A stretch of DNA of 64,000 bases from Streptococcus suis S735 (GCF_000294495.1 NC_018526.1:1-64000), one strand, 5' to 3'. Numbered from the stretch's first letter, positions 35,154 through 46,442 are shown. Notes: generated from the letters alone by a model not told the origin. Numbers and translations: made by a program.

Positions 35154-36608
35154 ATGACATACGAAGTTAAATCACTCAATGAAGAATGTGGAGTTTTCGG
35201 CATTTGGGGACATCCGCAGGCTGCTCAGGTGACCTATTTTGGTCTGCATAGCTTGCAGCACCGTGGACAAGAAGGAGCAGGGATTTTAGCCAATGATGGC
35301 GGACAATTGTGTCGCCATCGCGGAACAGGCCTGATTGCAGAAGTCTTCAAAAATCCAGCAGATTTAGAAGCCTTGACAGGAACGGCTGCTATTGGTCATG
35401 TCCGCTATGCAACTTCTGGCTCTGCTTCTATCAATAATATCCAGCCCTTCCTATTTGATTTTGCAGATATGCAGGTGGGTTTGGCACATAATGGGAATTT
35501 GACCAACGCGGTCAGTTTGAAGGCTGAACTTGAAAAAAATGGTTCCATTTTCTCTTCTTCTTCTGACACTGAGATTCTCATGCACTTGATTCGCCGCAGT
35601 CACAATCCAGACTTTATGGGAAAAATCAAGGAAGCCCTCAATACTGTTAAAGGTGGCTTTGCTTACCTGATCTTGTTAGAAGATAAATTGGTTGCTGCCT
35701 TGGACCCTAATGGTTTCCGTCCACTTTCAATAGGCAAAATGAAAAATGGTGCCTGGGTAGTTGCCAGCGAAACTTGTGCTTTTGAAGTAGTGGGGGCTGA
35801 CTGGGTGCGAGATGTGGAGCCTGGTGAAATTGTCGTCATTGATGATTCAGGAATTCAATATGATAGCTATACAAGAGATACGCAACTGGCTGTTTGCTCT
35901 ATGGAGTATGTCTATTTTGCTCGCCCAGATTCGGTAATTCACGGGGTCAATGTCCACACGGCTCGTAAAAACATGGGTCGTCGTTTGGCACAGGAGTTCA
36001 AACATGAAGCGGATATCGTGGTTGGTGTGCCAAACTCCTCCCTATCTGCGGCTATGGGATTTGCAGAGGAATCTGGTTTGCCAAATGAAATGGGGCTGAT
36101 TAAAAACCAATATACCCAGCGGACCTTTATTCAACCAACCCAGGAATTGCGGGAGCAGGGTGTGCGCATGAAGTTGTCAGCTGTTTCAAGTGTTGTCAAA
36201 GGCAAGCGCGTGGTCATGATTGACGACTCTATTGTTCGCGGTACAACTAGCCGCCGCATTGTCCAGCTTCTTCGTGATGCAGGTGCAAAAGAAGTCCATG
36301 TGGCTATTGGCAGCCCAGAACTCAAGTACCCGTGTTTCTATGGTATTGATATTCAGACCCGTCGGGAGCTGATTTCAGCCAACCATACCGTTGAGGAAGT
36401 CTGTGAGATTATTGGGGCAGATAGTCTGACCTACCTTTCTCTTGAAGGGATGATAGAGGCCATTGGTATCGAAACCGATGCGCCAAAAGGCGGGCTCTGT
36501 GTAGCCTACTTTGACGGAGAATTTCCAACGCCTCTCTATGACTATGAGGAAGAATACCTTCGTAGCCTAGAAGAGAAAACGAGTTTCTACATTGAAAATG
36601 TCAAGTAA
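35154..36608 (+). CDS. purF: Amidophosphoribosyltransferase
   Basis: PurF makes phosphoribosylamine from PRPP and glutamine, the first committed step. The 484-residue product carries a short propeptide ending just before the catalytic Cys (NEECGVFG, Cys12), [14 protein letters not shown] in the glutaminase domain and [14 protein letters not shown], the PRPP site, near 352-365. It starts 2 nt after purL. Confidence 0.98.
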   Translation: MTYEVKSLNEECGVFGIWGHPQAAQVTYFGLHSLQHRGQEGAGILANDGGQLCRHRGTGLIAEVFKNPADLEALTGTAAIGHVRYATSGSASINNIQPFLFDFADMQVGLAHNGNLTNAVSLKAELEKNGSIFSSSSDTEILMHLIRRSHNPDFMGKIKEALNTVKGGFAYLILLEDKLVAALDPNGFRPLSIGKMKNGAWVVASETCAFEVVGADWVRDVEPGEIVVIDDSGIQYDSYTRDTQLAVCSMEYVYFARPDSVIHGVNVHTARKNMGRRLAQEFKHEADIVVGVPNSSLSAAMGFAEESGLPNEMGLIKNQYTQRTFIQPTQELREQGVRMKLSAVSSVVKGKRVVMIDDSIVRGTTSRRIVQLLRDAGAKEVHVAIGSPELKYPCFYGIDIQTRRELISANHTVEEVCEIIGADSLTYLSLEGMIEAIGIETDAPKGGLCVAYFDGEFPTPLYDYEEEYLRSLEEKTSFYIENVK

Positions 36609-36634
36609 AGACAGATGTGTCAACGTTACTTGAC
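36600..36634 (+). other. Intercistronic hairpin between purF and purM
   Basis: GTCAAGTAA (36600-36608) pairs with TTACTTGAC (36626-36634), with an inner GACA / TGTC stem. There is no T-run, so it is more likely an mRNA processing or stability element than a terminator. Confidence 0.5.
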
Positions 36635-36663
36635 AGACCTGTAAACTGTTGAAAGGAATCAAA

Positions 36664-37686
36664 ATGACAAATAAAAATGCCTACGCCCAATCGGGCGTTG
36701 ACGTCGAAGCGGGATATGAAGTTGTCGAACGCATCAAGAAGCACGTAGCTCGGACAGAACGCTTGGGTGTTATGGGAGCCCTCGGTGGTTTTGGCGGGAT
36801 GTTTGATCTAACCAAACTGGATGTCAAAGAGCCAGTCTTGGTATCTGGGACAGACGGTGTGGGCACCAAGCTCATGCTGGCTATCCAGTACGACAAACAC
36901 GACACCATTGGTCAAGATTGCGTGGCTATGTGTGTCAACGACATTATCGCAGCAGGTGCAGAGCCGCTTTACTTCCTTGACTACATTGCGACTGGAAAAA
37001 ATGAGCCAGCCAAGCTAGAGCAGGTAGTAGCAGGTGTGGCTGAAGGCTGTGTCCAAGCTGGTTGCGGATTGATTGGCGGTGAAACGGCTGAAATGCCTGG
37101 TATGTACGGCGAGGATGACTATGACCTGGCTGGCTTTGCCGTCGGCATTGCGGAGAAATCCCAGATTATCGATGGCAGTAAGGTCCAGGAGGGCGACATT
37201 CTCCTCGGCCTAGCTTCCAGCGGCATCCACTCCAACGGCTATTCCCTTGTCCGACGCGTTTTTGCAGATGTTTCTGGGGACGCTCTGTTGCCAGAGCTCA
37301 ATGGCAGAGCTCTTAAGGATGTCCTATTAGAGCCGACACGTATCTATGTCCAGCAGGTGTTGCCTCTGGTAAAAGCAGGTCTGGTCAACGGCATTGCCCA
37401 TATCACAGGCGGTGGCTTCATCGAAAATGTTCCTCGTATGTTTGCTGACAACCTTGCAGCTGAAATTGAAGAAGATAAGATTCCAGTCCTCCCAATCTTT
37501 ACAGCCCTTGAAACATACGGCCAAATCAAACACGAAGAAATGTTTGAAATCTTCAATATGGGTATCGGAATGGTCCTGGCTGTCAGTCCAGGGAAGGTGG
37601 AGAAAGTCCGTGAATTGGTAGGCGAAGAAGTCTATGAAATCGGCCGCATTATCACTAAGGAAGACAAGAGTGTGGTCATCAAATGA
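36664..37686 (+). CDS. purM: AIR synthase
   Basis: PurM closes the imidazole ring (FGAM to AIR, step 5). From ATG 36664, which has GAAAGGA 8 nt upstream, the product is 340 residues; a TTG 15 nt earlier is less likely. Motifs [11 protein letters not shown] near 7-17, GTDGVGTKL near 63-71, and [10 protein letters not shown] near 243-252 fit. Its stop overlaps the purN ATG by 4 nt. Confidence 0.97.
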   Translation: MTNKNAYAQSGVDVEAGYEVVERIKKHVARTERLGVMGALGGFGGMFDLTKLDVKEPVLVSGTDGVGTKLMLAIQYDKHDTIGQDCVAMCVNDIIAAGAEPLYFLDYIATGKNEPAKLEQVVAGVAEGCVQAGCGLIGGETAEMPGMYGEDDYDLAGFAVGIAEKSQIIDGSKVQEGDILLGLASSGIHSNGYSLVRRVFADVSGDALLPELNGRALKDVLLEPTRIYVQQVLPLVKAGLVNGIAHITGGGFIENVPRMFADNLAAEIEEDKIPVLPIFTALETYGQIKHEEMFEIFNMGIGMVLAVSPGKVEKVRELVGEEVYEIGRIITKEDKSVVIK

Positions 37687-38234
37687 AACGAATAGCAGTG
37701 TTTGCATCAGGCAACGGCTCCAATTTCCAAGTCATCGCAGAACAGTTTGAAGTAGCTTTTGTCTTTTCAGACCGCAGAAATGCCTATGTCTTGGAACGAG
37801 CTGAAAAACTAGGTGTACCAACCTTTGCTTTTGAACTAAAAGAGTTTGCGGATAAGCAGGCCTACGAAGAAGCCATTATCCAACTATTAGACCAGCACCA
37901 GATTGACTTGGTGGTCTTGGCAGGTTATATGAAGATTGTGGGACCAACCCTGTTGGCTCAATATGAAGGTCGTATCATCAATATCCACCCGGCTTATTTG
38001 CCTGAATTTCCAGGAGCCCATGGGATTGAAGACGCTTGGAATGCAGGTGTGGCAGAAAGTGGTGTGACAGTTCACTGGGTTGACAGCGGTATTGACACAG
38101 GACAAATTATCAAACAAGTCCGAGTGCCCAGGCTGGCTGATGATATCCTAGAAACCTTTGAAGCTAGAATACATGAAGCAGAGTACCAACTCTATCCAGC
38201 AGTTTTGGAGGAGTTAGGGGCAGTGAAAAAATAA
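37683..38234 (+). CDS. purN: GAR formyltransferase
   Basis: PurN formylates GAR with 10-formyl-THF (step 3). The 183-residue protein has [10 protein letters not shown] at the N-terminus, the catalytic set [16 protein letters not shown] near 100-115 (Asn and His) and [11 protein letters not shown] near 136-146 (Asp). Translationally coupled to purM. Confidence 0.97.
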   Translation: MKRIAVFASGNGSNFQVIAEQFEVAFVFSDRRNAYVLERAEKLGVPTFAFELKEFADKQAYEEAIIQLLDQHQIDLVVLAGYMKIVGPTLLAQYEGRIINIHPAYLPEFPGAHGIEDAWNAGVAESGVTVHWVDSGIDTGQIIKQVRVPRLADDILETFEARIHEAEYQLYPAVLEELGAVKK

Positions 38235-38243
38235 GGAGAAATC

Positions 38244-39791
38244 ATGACAAAACGCGCACTAATTAGCGTATCAGATAAAAATGGTATTGTAGAATTTGCC
38301 CAAGAATTGACCAAGCTTGGCTGGGAAATCATTTCGACAGGAGGCACAAAGGTTGCTCTTGATAATGCTGGTGTAGCGACTATCGCTATTGACGATGTGA
38401 CTGGTTTTCCTGAGATGATGGACGGCCGTGTTAAGACCCTGCACCCCAATATCCACGGGGGTTTGCTGGCTCGTCGGGATGTGGATAGCCACTTGCAAGC
38501 AGCCAAGGACCATGAAATTGGCCTGATTGACTTGGTAGTGGTCAACCTTTATCCTTTCAAAGAGACCATCTTGCGTCCGGACGTGACCTACGACTTGGCG
38601 GTGGAGAACATCGACATTGGCGGTCCGTCCATGTTGCGTTCTGCGGCTAAAAACCATGCCAGCGTGACCGTTGTGGTAGATCCGGCAGATTATCCGACGG
38701 TTTTAGGGGAAATAGCAGAGCAGGGTCAGACGACCTACCCAACGCGTCAGCGATTGGCTGCCAAGGTTTTCCGTCATACCGCAGCCTACGATGCTCTTAT
38801 TGCAGACTACTTTACCAAGCAAGTAGGCGAAGACAAGCCTGAAAAATTAACCATTACTTATGACCTCAATCAGCCTATGCGTTACGGTGAAAATCCGCAG
38901 CAAAATGCGGATTTCTACCAAAATGCCCTGCCAACAGACTATTCTATTGCAGCAGCTAAACAGTTAAATGGTAAGGAATTGTCCTTCAACAACATTCGTG
39001 ATGCGGATGCGGCTATCCGTATTATCCGTGATTTCAAGGACCGTCCAACTGTTGTGGCACTCAAACATATGAACCCTTGTGGTATCGGGCAGGCAGAAAC
39101 TATCGAGAAGGCTTGGGATTATGCTTATGAGGCTGACCCAGTATCGATTTTCGGAGGCATTGTCGTGCTGAACAGAGAAGTGGATGCTGCGACGGCTGAA
39201 AAGATGCACCCAATTTTCTTAGAAATCATCATCGCACCGAGCTACTCGGCAGAAGCGTTAGCTATTTTGACCAATAAAAAGAAAAATCTTCGGATTTTAG
39301 AATTGGCTTTTGACGCACAGGATGCAAGCGAAGTGGAAAAAGAGTTCACAGGTGTTGTAGGTGGGCTCTTGGTGCAGGATCAGGACGTGGTGGTGGAAAG
39401 CCCAGCGGACTGGCAGGTGGTTACCGAGCGTCAACCGTCCGAGCAAGAGTGGGCGGCCATGGAGTTCGCCTGGAAGTCTTCCAAGTATGTCAAGTCCAAC
39501 GGCATCATCATCACCAATGACAAGATGACCTTGGGCGTGGGACCGGGGCAAACCAACCGTGTAGCGTCCGTCCGTATCGCTATCGAACAAGCCAAGGATC
39601 GTTTAGAGGGAGCCGTTTTGGCGTCGGATGCCTTCTTCCCATTTGCTGATAACGTGGAAGAAATTGCTGCCGCAGGTATCAAGGCTATCATCCAGCCAGG
39701 TGGCTCTGTTCGCGACCAAGACTCCATTGACATGGCTAACAAGTACGGCTTGACCATGGTCTTTACAGGAGTCAGACATTTTAGACATTGA
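38244..39791 (+). CDS. purH: Bifunctional AICAR transformylase / IMP cyclohydrolase
   Basis: PurH carries out the last two steps to IMP. The 515-residue protein has an N-terminal MGS-like cyclohydrolase domain (about 1-145, [17 protein letters not shown] near 62-78) and a C-terminal transformylase domain with [10 protein letters not shown] (conserved Lys-His) near 272-281. AGGAG lies 7 nt before the ATG. A terminator and a new promoter separate it from purD. Confidence 0.98.
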   Translation: MTKRALISVSDKNGIVEFAQELTKLGWEIISTGGTKVALDNAGVATIAIDDVTGFPEMMDGRVKTLHPNIHGGLLARRDVDSHLQAAKDHEIGLIDLVVVNLYPFKETILRPDVTYDLAVENIDIGGPSMLRSAAKNHASVTVVVDPADYPTVLGEIAEQGQTTYPTRQRLAAKVFRHTAAYDALIADYFTKQVGEDKPEKLTITYDLNQPMRYGENPQQNADFYQNALPTDYSIAAAKQLNGKELSFNNIRDADAAIRIIRDFKDRPTVVALKHMNPCGIGQAETIEKAWDYAYEADPVSIFGGIVVLNREVDAATAEKMHPIFLEIIIAPSYSAEALAILTNKKKNLRILELAFDAQDASEVEKEFTGVVGGLLVQDQDVVVESPADWQVVTERQPSEQEWAAMEFAWKSSKYVKSNGIIITNDKMTLGVGPGQTNRVASVRIAIEQAKDRLEGAVLASDAFFPFADNVEEIAAAGIKAIIQPGGSVRDQDSIDMANKYGLTMVFTGVRHFRH

Positions 39792-39804
39792 GAGTTTTGG
39801 ATTT

Positions 39805-39829
39805 AGCTCACTTCGTGTGAGCTTTTTTA
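39805..39829 (+). terminator. Terminator after purH
   Basis: Stem AGCTCAC / GTGAGCT with loop TTCGT followed by six Ts. It splits the purine genes into two transcription units. Confidence 0.85.
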
Positions 39830-39883
39830 TTCCCGAACATTACCCTGCTTTTTCTATCAAAACCCGTCTATTTTTGCTATACT
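39829..39883 (+). promoter_or_regulatory. purD promoter with PurBox
   Basis: ATTCCCGAACATT (39829-39841) matches the PurBox AWWWCCGAACWWT at 12 of 13 positions. A -10 TATACT lies at 39878-39883. In lactococci PurR uses this box to activate pur promoters; that role here is inferred from the match. Confidence 0.65.
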
Positions 39884-39916
39884 ATTTATAGAAAATCCGT
39901 TTTTGAGGTGTAAAAA

Positions 39917-41179
39917 ATGAAACTTTTGGTTGTCGGGTCTGGTGGTCGTGAACATGCTATCGCAAAGAAATTGTTAGAGTCTGAGCAGGTAGAGCAGGTC
40001 TTTGTTGCTCCTGGAAATGACGGAATGACTTTAGATGGTATCGAGTTAGTCAATATCGGGATCTCCGAACATTCTGCTATAATCAACTTTGCTAAGGAAA
40101 ATGACGTTGCTTGGACTTTTGTGGGTCCAGACGATGCTCTGGCAGCAGGAATCGTTGATGATTTTGAACAGGCGGGACTTAAAGCTTTTGGCCCTAGTCG
40201 TCTAGCCGCGGAGCTAGAGTGGTCAAAAGACTTTGCCAAACAAATCATGGTCAAATACGGCATTCCAACAGCAGCCTTTGGCACATTTTCCAACTTCGAA
40301 GAAGCCAAAGCCTACATCGAAGAGCAGGGTGCACCAATCGTGGTCAAGGCGGACGGCTTGGCACTGGGCAAGGGCGTGGTCGTGGCGGAAACCGTCGAGC
40401 AGGCGGTCGAAGCGGCACGGGAGATGCTCTTGGACAACAAGTTCGGCGACTCGGGTGCCCGCGTGGTCATCGAGGAGTTCTTGGCGGGTGAGGAGTTTTC
40501 CCTCTTTGCTCTGGTCAATGGCGACCAATTTTACATTCTGCCGACAGCCCAGGACCACAAGCGTGCCTTTGACGGCGACCAAGGTCCCAACACAGGTGGT
40601 ATGGGGGCTTACGCTCCTGTTCCCCACCTGCCTCAAAGCGTGGTGGACACAGCGGTTGACACCATTGTCAAGCCGATTCTTGAGGGCATGATTGCGGAAG
40701 GCCGGTCTTATCTGGGCGTGCTCTATGCTGGCTTGATTCTGACCGACCAAGGTCCCAAGGTCATCGAGTTCAACGCCCGTTTTGGCGACCCAGAAACCCA
40801 GATTATCCTGCCTCGCCTGACCTCTGACTTTGCTCAGAACATCGACGACATCCTCCACAAACGCCCGACACAGCTGACTTGGCTGGATAGTGGCGTGACG
40901 CTGGGTGTTGTCGTGGCATCAAACGGCTACCCTCTGGACTACGAAAAAGGCGTAGAGTTGCCAGCAAAGACCGAGGGCGACATCACGACCTACTATGCAG
41001 GGGCTCGTTTTGCGGAAAATAGCAGAGCACTGCTTTCAAACGGCGGTCGGGTTTATATGCTAGTCACCACAGCAGACACCGTCCAAGACGCCCAAGAAAA
41101 AATTTACTCGGAGCTGAAAAATCAAGATACCACAGGCCTCTTTTATCGGACAGATATTGGAAGTAAGGCAGTAAAATAA
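39917..41179 (+). CDS. purD: GAR synthetase
   Basis: PurD joins phosphoribosylamine to glycine (step 2). The 420-residue ATP-grasp protein starts MKLLVVGSGGREHAI, and contains KADGLALGKGVVVA near 142-155, PTAQDHKRAFDGDQGPNTGGMGAY near 208-231 (quoted in part) and the FNARFGDPETQ metal site near 293-303. First gene of the purDEK(-x-y-)B unit. Confidence 0.98.
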   Translation: MKLLVVGSGGREHAIAKKLLESEQVEQVFVAPGNDGMTLDGIELVNIGISEHSAIINFAKENDVAWTFVGPDDALAAGIVDDFEQAGLKAFGPSRLAAELEWSKDFAKQIMVKYGIPTAAFGTFSNFEEAKAYIEEQGAPIVVKADGLALGKGVVVAETVEQAVEAAREMLLDNKFGDSGARVVIEEFLAGEEFSLFALVNGDQFYILPTAQDHKRAFDGDQGPNTGGMGAYAPVPHLPQSVVDTAVDTIVKPILEGMIAEGRSYLGVLYAGLILTDQGPKVIEFNARFGDPETQIILPRLTSDFAQNIDDILHKRPTQLTWLDSGVTLGVVVASNGYPLDYEKGVELPAKTEGDITTYYAGARFAENSRALLSNGGRVYMLVTTADTVQDAQEKIYSELKNQDTTGLFYRTDIGSKAVK

Positions 41180-41204
41180 GGGATAAAGAAAAGGAAAGAC
41201 AAGC

Positions 41205-41693
41205 ATGAACATTCCAATTTCCATCATCATGGGTTCTAGTTCCGACTGGAAAACCATGAAAAAAGCAGCCGATATGCTGGACAAATTTGGCGTAGCCTAT
41301 GAAAAGAAAGTGGTCTCTGCCCACCGCACCCCAGACCTCATGTTCCGTCACGCCGAAGAAGCGCGTGGTCATGGCTTCAAGGTCATTATCGCAGGAGCGG
41401 GCGGTGCGGCTCATTTGCCAGGTATGGTAGCAGCCAAGACAACCCTACCTGTCATCGGTGTTCCTGTCCAATCCCGTGCCCTCAGCGGTGTGGATTCGCT
41501 CTATTCTATTGTGCAGATGCCGGGCGGCGTGCCTGTTGCGACTATGGCGATCGGCGAAGCAGGTGCCACCAACGCAGCCCTGACAGCTCTTCGCATTCTC
41601 TCCATTGAAGATCAAACCATTGCGGCTCAGCTGGCAGATTTTGCCAAGGAACAGGAAAAAATTGCGGAGGCGATGACAGATGACCTCATCTAA
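41205..41693 (+). CDS. purE: N5-CAIR mutase, class I
   Basis: PurE moves the carboxylate from N5-CAIR to CAIR. The 162-residue protein has the class I signature [10 protein letters not shown] and SAHRTPDLM near 42-50, then [11 protein letters not shown] near 65-75. Its stop overlaps the purK start by 14 nt, consistent with consecutive steps. Confidence 0.98.
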   Translation: MNIPISIIMGSSSDWKTMKKAADMLDKFGVAYEKKVVSAHRTPDLMFRHAEEARGHGFKVIIAGAGGAAHLPGMVAAKTTLPVIGVPVQSRALSGVDSLYSIVQMPGGVPVATMAIGEAGATNAALTALRILSIEDQTIAAQLADFAKEQEKIAEAMTDDLI

Positions 41694-42759
41694 GACAATC
41701 GGAATTATCGGCGGCGGTCAGCTGGGTCAGATGATGGCTATTTCCGCTATTTACATGGGCCACAAGGTGATCACGCTGGATCCTGCGGCGGACTGCCCAG
41801 CCTCCAAGGTCAGCGAGGTCATCGTCGCTCCCTATCACGATGTGGCGGCCCTCAAACAGCTGGCGGAGCGGTGCGATGTCCTGACCTATGAGTTTGAAAA
41901 TGTTGATGCCGACGGACTGGACGCGGTCATCAAGGACGGCCAGCTCCCTCAAGGGACTGACCTCCTCCGTATTTCCCAAAACCGCATTTTTGAGAAGGAT
42001 TTTTTGGCAAAAAAAGCTGGCGTGCAAGTCGCCCCCTACAAAGTCGTCACATCTAGCCTAGACCTAGAAGGACTGGACCTCAGCAAAAACTATGTCTTAA
42101 AGACAGCCACTGGGGGCTATGACGGACATGGCCAGAAGGTCATTCGAGAAGAGGCGGACTTGGTAGAAGCTAGTCAGTTAGCTAACTCTGCCGAGTGTGT
42201 TTTGGAAGAGTTTGTGAATTTCGACCTGGAAATCTCCGTCCTTGTATCTGGCAATGGCTCCGACTACACCGTCTTTCCTGTGCAGGAAAATATCCACCGC
42301 AATAATATCCTTTACAAAACCATCGTGCCTGCCCGTATTTTTGACGAACTTGCTGAAAAAGCCAAAACCATGGCCCTGCAAATCGCCGACAAGCTCCATT
42401 TAGTAGGCACCCTCTGTGTTGAAATGTTTGTGGCAGGGCAAGAAATTCTTGTGAATGAAATCGCTCCTCGCCCGCACAATTCAGGACATTATTCGATTGA
42501 AGCCTGTGATTTTTCACAGTTTGACACCCATATACGAGGCATTTTAGGGGAGCCCCTGCCCCCTATCCGCCTGCTTTCACCAGCAGTTATGATTAACGTT
42601 TTGGGACAAGACATGGAAACAGTCCAAACCTTTCTTCAAGAAAACCCTACCGCCCATCCCCACTTTTATGGTAAACTAGAAGCGAAGCACAATCGCAAAA
42701 TGGGACACGTGACGGTGTTGGGGGAAGATGCGGAAAGTGTGGAGGAGTTTGAAAATTAA
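41680..42759 (+). CDS. purK: N5-CAIR synthetase
   Basis: PurK carboxylates AIR with ATP and bicarbonate. The 359-residue ATP-grasp protein has [12 protein letters not shown] near 7-18, [12 protein letters not shown] near 140-151, and [18 protein letters not shown] near 257-274. In most streptococci purB follows soon; here two AT-rich genes intervene. Confidence 0.98.
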   Translation: MTSSKTIGIIGGGQLGQMMAISAIYMGHKVITLDPAADCPASKVSEVIVAPYHDVAALKQLAERCDVLTYEFENVDADGLDAVIKDGQLPQGTDLLRISQNRIFEKDFLAKKAGVQVAPYKVVTSSLDLEGLDLSKNYVLKTATGGYDGHGQKVIREEADLVEASQLANSAECVLEEFVNFDLEISVLVSGNGSDYTVFPVQENIHRNNILYKTIVPARIFDELAEKAKTMALQIADKLHLVGTLCVEMFVAGQEILVNEIAPRPHNSGHYSIEACDFSQFDTHIRGILGEPLPPIRLLSPAVMINVLGQDMETVQTFLQENPTAHPHFYGKLEAKHNRKMGHVTVLGEDAESVEEFEN

Positions 42760-42802
42760 GATTGCTTTCTGATTTTTTAGTTATTAAAAAGAGGTTTATG
42801 AC

Positions 42803-43564
42803 ATGCCATTACCACAAAAAATTCAAGAAGAGATTAAAAGATATTGCAATAATCACTTGCCTAATAATGACTGGTATGAGAAAGAGTTTGATTTTATACA
42901 TGATGTGAGTCTGAAGAATAGAATTATTAGAGAGTTTAAATCAATTCGGTACGCTTACAAGTTATACGAAGGGATAACGGCTGAGGAGGAACATTTAATT
43001 TTTGAAATTCGCAGTCAAATTTTAGCATATGCCTCTATATATGAAGCAGTAGTAGAGTACGTTTTAGAGACATACTATAGTGATACTCAAGTTTATGATG
43101 ATTTGGTCCATCAAAATAATGTGATGACAAAAATTGACATACCAGAAGAAAAGAGGAAAAAATTAGAAAGAGAATTAATCCATCTAGTAGATAATGGTAC
43201 AAAAAATATAGAAATACATACATTTTTTTATCAAAGAAAGAGGAAGGCATCAACTTCAATTCGTTTTGATGCAAAGTGTCGTGCAGCAGAGGAATTAAAT
43301 ATAATTTCAAAAATTTATCAAAAAGGAAATAAAGTTGTTGCAGATTTACCATCCGATATTATTGAAATTTATGAGTACAGGAATGCAATCCATTTGATAG
43401 CCGAGCAACGTAAAAACATTGACTATGAATTAGAACTTAGTCAACGAGCGTATAGAAGAATGAAACCTTTTATAGAACAAATAAAAGATAGGCTAATTAC
43501 AGATAATAAATTAATAATAAAAAACACCAAGGATACCTTGACTGACAGCTCTATTAAAAATTGA
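42803..43564 (+). CDS. Hypothetical protein inserted between purK and purB (first)
   Basis: I do not recognise this 253-residue protein. It is highly charged, predicted almost wholly helical, with no signal or membrane segment. Near 189-200 it has YEYRNAIHLIAE; RN-x2-H resembles, but does not strictly match, the Rx4-6H motif of HEPN RNases. Codons are much richer in A/T than in the pur genes on either side, a sign of transfer. The ATG has GAGG 8 nt upstream. It pairs with the next gene and could be an accessory defence or toxin-like module; that is a guess. Confidence 0.75.
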   Translation: MPLPQKIQEEIKRYCNNHLPNNDWYEKEFDFIHDVSLKNRIIREFKSIRYAYKLYEGITAEEEHLIFEIRSQILAYASIYEAVVEYVLETYYSDTQVYDDLVHQNNVMTKIDIPEEKRKKLERELIHLVDNGTKNIEIHTFFYQRKRKASTSIRFDAKCRAAEELNIISKIYQKGNKVVADLPSDIIEIYEYRNAIHLIAEQRKNIDYELELSQRAYRRMKPFIEQIKDRLITDNKLIIKNTKDTLTDSSIKN

Positions 43565-43636
43565 AAGACTAACTCAATATGATAGGGAGAAGATATTAAT
43601 TCAGTTGAATAAATAAAAATTTTAGGGAGATATAGG

Positions 43637-44863
43637 GTGTTAAATAAAGAGTGGTATTTCAAAAATTTTAATATGGTTTCAGAGTTGGATATCTCAGGAG
43701 AATTTATATATACTGGTATTTCCATTGTAAATAATATGGATAGAATTGCTCCAGAGATGCCTACGGAATTATTTTTGGCTTTATACAACATTTCTGTAGG
43801 AGTCGAAAGACTACAGAAAATAATATTAGTGTTGTGGGAGTTCGATGAGGTTGATTCCATAGAAGACTTTTCTGAAAGTCTAAAGATTCATAATCAAGTT
43901 GAATTACATAGCAGAATTGAAAAAGCGATCAATAAAAAGATTTTTAGTAAACAAGAATGCCAATTTTTAGAACTTTTAAAAGAGTTTTATTCTAATGCGA
44001 GGTATGATAGATTTTCAGCAGTGGGGAATAGATGGGAATATGAACTTATTAGTAAATTTTTCTCTAATAATCAAATCAGTTATGAAGAATCAGTTTCTGA
44101 TTCTCAAGTAATTTTAATCAACGATAGTATTAGGAAATTGATAGGGCGAGTGCTCTCTAGAATAGTAAAAAACTACTACCTACTTGTGGAGGAAGGAAGT
44201 AATAAATCAGGAACTTATTCATATGAACTCAGAAATGATTCAAAAGCTCAGAAGATATTTTTACATATGGAGAATCGCCGAGGATTAAGTTCCATAAAAA
44301 TAGATGAACGGATAGCTTTAAGTGAAATTCTTATTTATTTGAGAAATACATCTGATAAATCGTCATATTTAAAATTTATTGAGGGAATATATCCTCTTGA
44401 TTTTGATAAAATGGAAATTAGTAGATATTTATCAATAATTTTACTAGAGGATAGAATCCCTCAAGACTTAATTGATGAAATTGAATATATTTACGCAGAA
44501 AAAGATATTAAGGTAGGAGAGCGAATAGAAAACTTAGATTTATTAACAAAAAATAATATGCAGGTTACATTCGATTATCCTTATTTGAAGGAAGTATATA
44601 TAATTTTAGAAGAAGTCAAAAAACAGGAAAGTATTAACGATGATACAATAAGTAGGTTAGAGGAGTCTAACTGTTATATTGACGATAGTGATACTCAAGA
44701 AATTATAGAATCTATCATTGCTGTTGCTCGCCAATATCGCAATAATAAAATTTTGAAGGAAGAGTTTATTAAAGAATTTAGCAGTCACTACAAAACTTTA
44801 GAAGATAATTATACATTAAGTTATATTAGTAACTTGATGCAACTAGAAGTAAGGAGCAAATAA
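43637..44863 (+). CDS. Hypothetical protein inserted between purK and purB (second)
   Basis: This 408-residue protein is not one I recognise. It begins at GTG, with AGGGAGA 8 nt before it. It is all-helical in character, acidic, with no membrane segment. The N-terminal third ([43 protein letters not shown]) recalls helical HEPN-like bundles, at low confidence. Codons are AT-rich as in its upstream partner. Its last codons contain the purB ribosome site (AAGGAG at 44851), so purB translation is fitted tightly to this gene and transcription must pass through it. Confidence 0.75.
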   Translation: MLNKEWYFKNFNMVSELDISGEFIYTGISIVNNMDRIAPEMPTELFLALYNISVGVERLQKIILVLWEFDEVDSIEDFSESLKIHNQVELHSRIEKAINKKIFSKQECQFLELLKEFYSNARYDRFSAVGNRWEYELISKFFSNNQISYEESVSDSQVILINDSIRKLIGRVLSRIVKNYYLLVEEGSNKSGTYSYELRNDSKAQKIFLHMENRRGLSSIKIDERIALSEILIYLRNTSDKSSYLKFIEGIYPLDFDKMEISRYLSIILLEDRIPQDLIDEIEYIYAEKDIKVGERIENLDLLTKNNMQVTFDYPYLKEVYIILEEVKKQESINDDTISRLEESNCYIDDSDTQEIIESIIAVARQYRNNKILKEEFIKEFSSHYKTLEDNYTLSYISNLMQLEVRSK

Positions 44864-44864
44864 A

Positions 44865-46157
44865 ATGATTGAACGTTATTCCCGCCCAGAGATGGCGGCT
44901 ATTTGGAGTGAAGAGAACAAGTACGAGGCTTGGTTGGAGGTGGAAATCCTCGCTGATGAGGCTTGGGCTGAGTTGGGTGAGATTCCCAAGGAAGATGTGG
45001 CCTTGATTCGTGAGAAGGCGACTTTTGACATCGACCGTATTTTAGAGATTGAAGAGGAAACTCGTCACGATGTGGTGGCTTTCACGCGTGCGGTTTCGGA
45101 AAGTCTTGGTGAGGAACGTAAGTGGGTCCACTATGGTCTGACTTCGACCGACGTGGTGGATACGGCTTACGGCTACCTATACAAGCAGGCCAACGACATC
45201 ATCCGTCGTGACCTTGAAAACTTTACCACTATCATCGCCGACAAGGCTCGTGAGCACAAGTACACGATTATGATGGGCCGGACCCACGGTGTCCATGCGG
45301 AGCCAACGACCTTCGGTCTTAAATTAGCAACTTGGTATAGCGAAATGAAACGCAACATGGAGCGTTTTGATGTGGCGGCCAAGGGCGTTGAGGCTGGTAA
45401 AATTTCAGGTGCGGTTGGAAACTTTGCCAATATTCCTCCATTTGTGGAAGAATATGTTTGTGGCAAATTGGGTATTCGTCCGCAGGAAATTTCGACCCAG
45501 GTTCTTCCTCGTGACCTTCACGCAGAATATTTCTCAGCCCTAGCCTTGATTGCAACGTCTATCGAGCGTATGGCGACAGAGATCCGTGGGCTACAAAAAT
45601 CTGAACAACGTGAAGTCGAAGAGTATTTCGCCAAAGGCCAAAAGGGTAGCTCTGCTATGCCCCATAAACGCAACCCTATCGGCTCTGAAAATATGACCGG
45701 TCTGGCTCGTGTGGTGCGTGGTCACTTGGTGACGGCTTTTGAGAATGTGGCTCTCTGGCACGAACGCGATATTTCCCACTCGTCAGCGGAGCGGATTATC
45801 ACGCCGGATACGACCATTCTCATCAACTATATGCTCAACCGTTTTGGCAATATCGTTAAGAACTTGACGGTCTTCCCTGAAAATATGAAACGCAATATGG
45901 AGTCAACCTTTGGCTTGATTTACAGTCAGCGTGTCATGCTCAGCTTGATTGAGAAAGGCATGACACGTGAGGAAGCCTATGATTTGGTGCAACCAAAAAC
46001 GGCGCAATCATGGGACAATCAAGTGGACTTCAAGCCCCTTCTCGAAGCGGATGAGCGTGTGACTGCCAAACTCAGTCAGGAAGAAATCGATGAACTCTTC
46101 AACCCCGACTACTATGCTAAGCGGGTGGATGACATCTTTGAACGACTTGGATTATAA
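44865..46157 (+). CDS. purB: Adenylosuccinate lyase
   Basis: PurB cleaves SAICAR to AICAR and adenylosuccinate to AMP. The 430-residue protein has TSTDVVDTA near 88-96, [14 protein letters not shown] near 138-151 and the fumarase-superfamily signature [16 protein letters not shown] near 262-277 (Ser loop). Start is 1 nt after the previous stop. A terminator follows. Confidence 0.98.
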   Translation: MIERYSRPEMAAIWSEENKYEAWLEVEILADEAWAELGEIPKEDVALIREKATFDIDRILEIEEETRHDVVAFTRAVSESLGEERKWVHYGLTSTDVVDTAYGYLYKQANDIIRRDLENFTTIIADKAREHKYTIMMGRTHGVHAEPTTFGLKLATWYSEMKRNMERFDVAAKGVEAGKISGAVGNFANIPPFVEEYVCGKLGIRPQEISTQVLPRDLHAEYFSALALIATSIERMATEIRGLQKSEQREVEEYFAKGQKGSSAMPHKRNPIGSENMTGLARVVRGHLVTAFENVALWHERDISHSSAERIITPDTTILINYMLNRFGNIVKNLTVFPENMKRNMESTFGLIYSQRVMLSLIEKGMTREEAYDLVQPKTAQSWDNQVDFKPLLEADERVTAKLSQEEIDELFNPDYYAKRVDDIFERLGL

Positions 46158-46164
46158 AAAAATC

Positions 46165-46197
46165 AAAATTCTTTGGATTTTCCAGAGAATTTTTTTG
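46165..46197 (+). terminator. Terminator after purB
   Basis: Stem AAAATTCT / AGAATTTT with an inner TGG / CCA pair and a seven-T run. Confidence 0.85.
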
Positions 46198-46203
46198 TTT
46201 ACT

Positions 46204-46211
46204 TGCGAATA
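46204..46211 (+). promoter_or_regulatory. ComX box 1 (TGCGAATA)
   Basis: One-base variant of the streptococcal late competence box TACGAATA. Confidence 0.5.
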
Positions 46212-46286
46212 AATAGGTGAAGGGGAAAACAAGCTCCCTCCGCTAGACAATCATTCGTAAGAGGATGAGCAGAAAGTCCAGCCTAG

Positions 46287-46425
46287 CTTCTCAGAGTTCG
46301 TATCAACATTTCAGCGCAGTGGTTGATTGGCAGATTCGTTCGCGTTTCACGCTCCAAATCTGACCTAATCAACTGTGCGGGGTGGGAAGACGAACTCTTT
46401 AGATTGGTCGAGTTCTGTCCCACTC
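46287..46425 (+). repeat. Dispersed repeat element, copy A
   Basis: The 79 nt at 46287-46365 recur inverted at 58192-58270 with 8 mismatches (about 90% identity). The end of the element (GACGAACTCTTT...GGTCGAGTTCT, 46390-46414) recurs inverted at about 57956-57985. It interrupts the promoter repeat and has no coding frame, so it looks like a small mobile or palindromic repeat. Confidence 0.75.
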
Positions 46426-46434
46426 CCAAAATTT

Positions 46435-46442
46435 TACGAATA
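46435..46442 (+). promoter_or_regulatory. ComX box 2 (TACGAATA)
   Basis: Exact late competence box, preceded by ATTT. Confidence 0.6.

Noticed and set aside
36610..36621. GACA-N4-TGTC, as in the ComR box, between purF and purM
   Set aside because: It lacks the TGTCCTGT extension and has no -10 at 24 nt; it is the inner stem of a hairpin.
40223..40858. 211-codon minus-strand frame opposite purD
   Set aside because: Shadow of the purD codon pattern, with no ribosome site.
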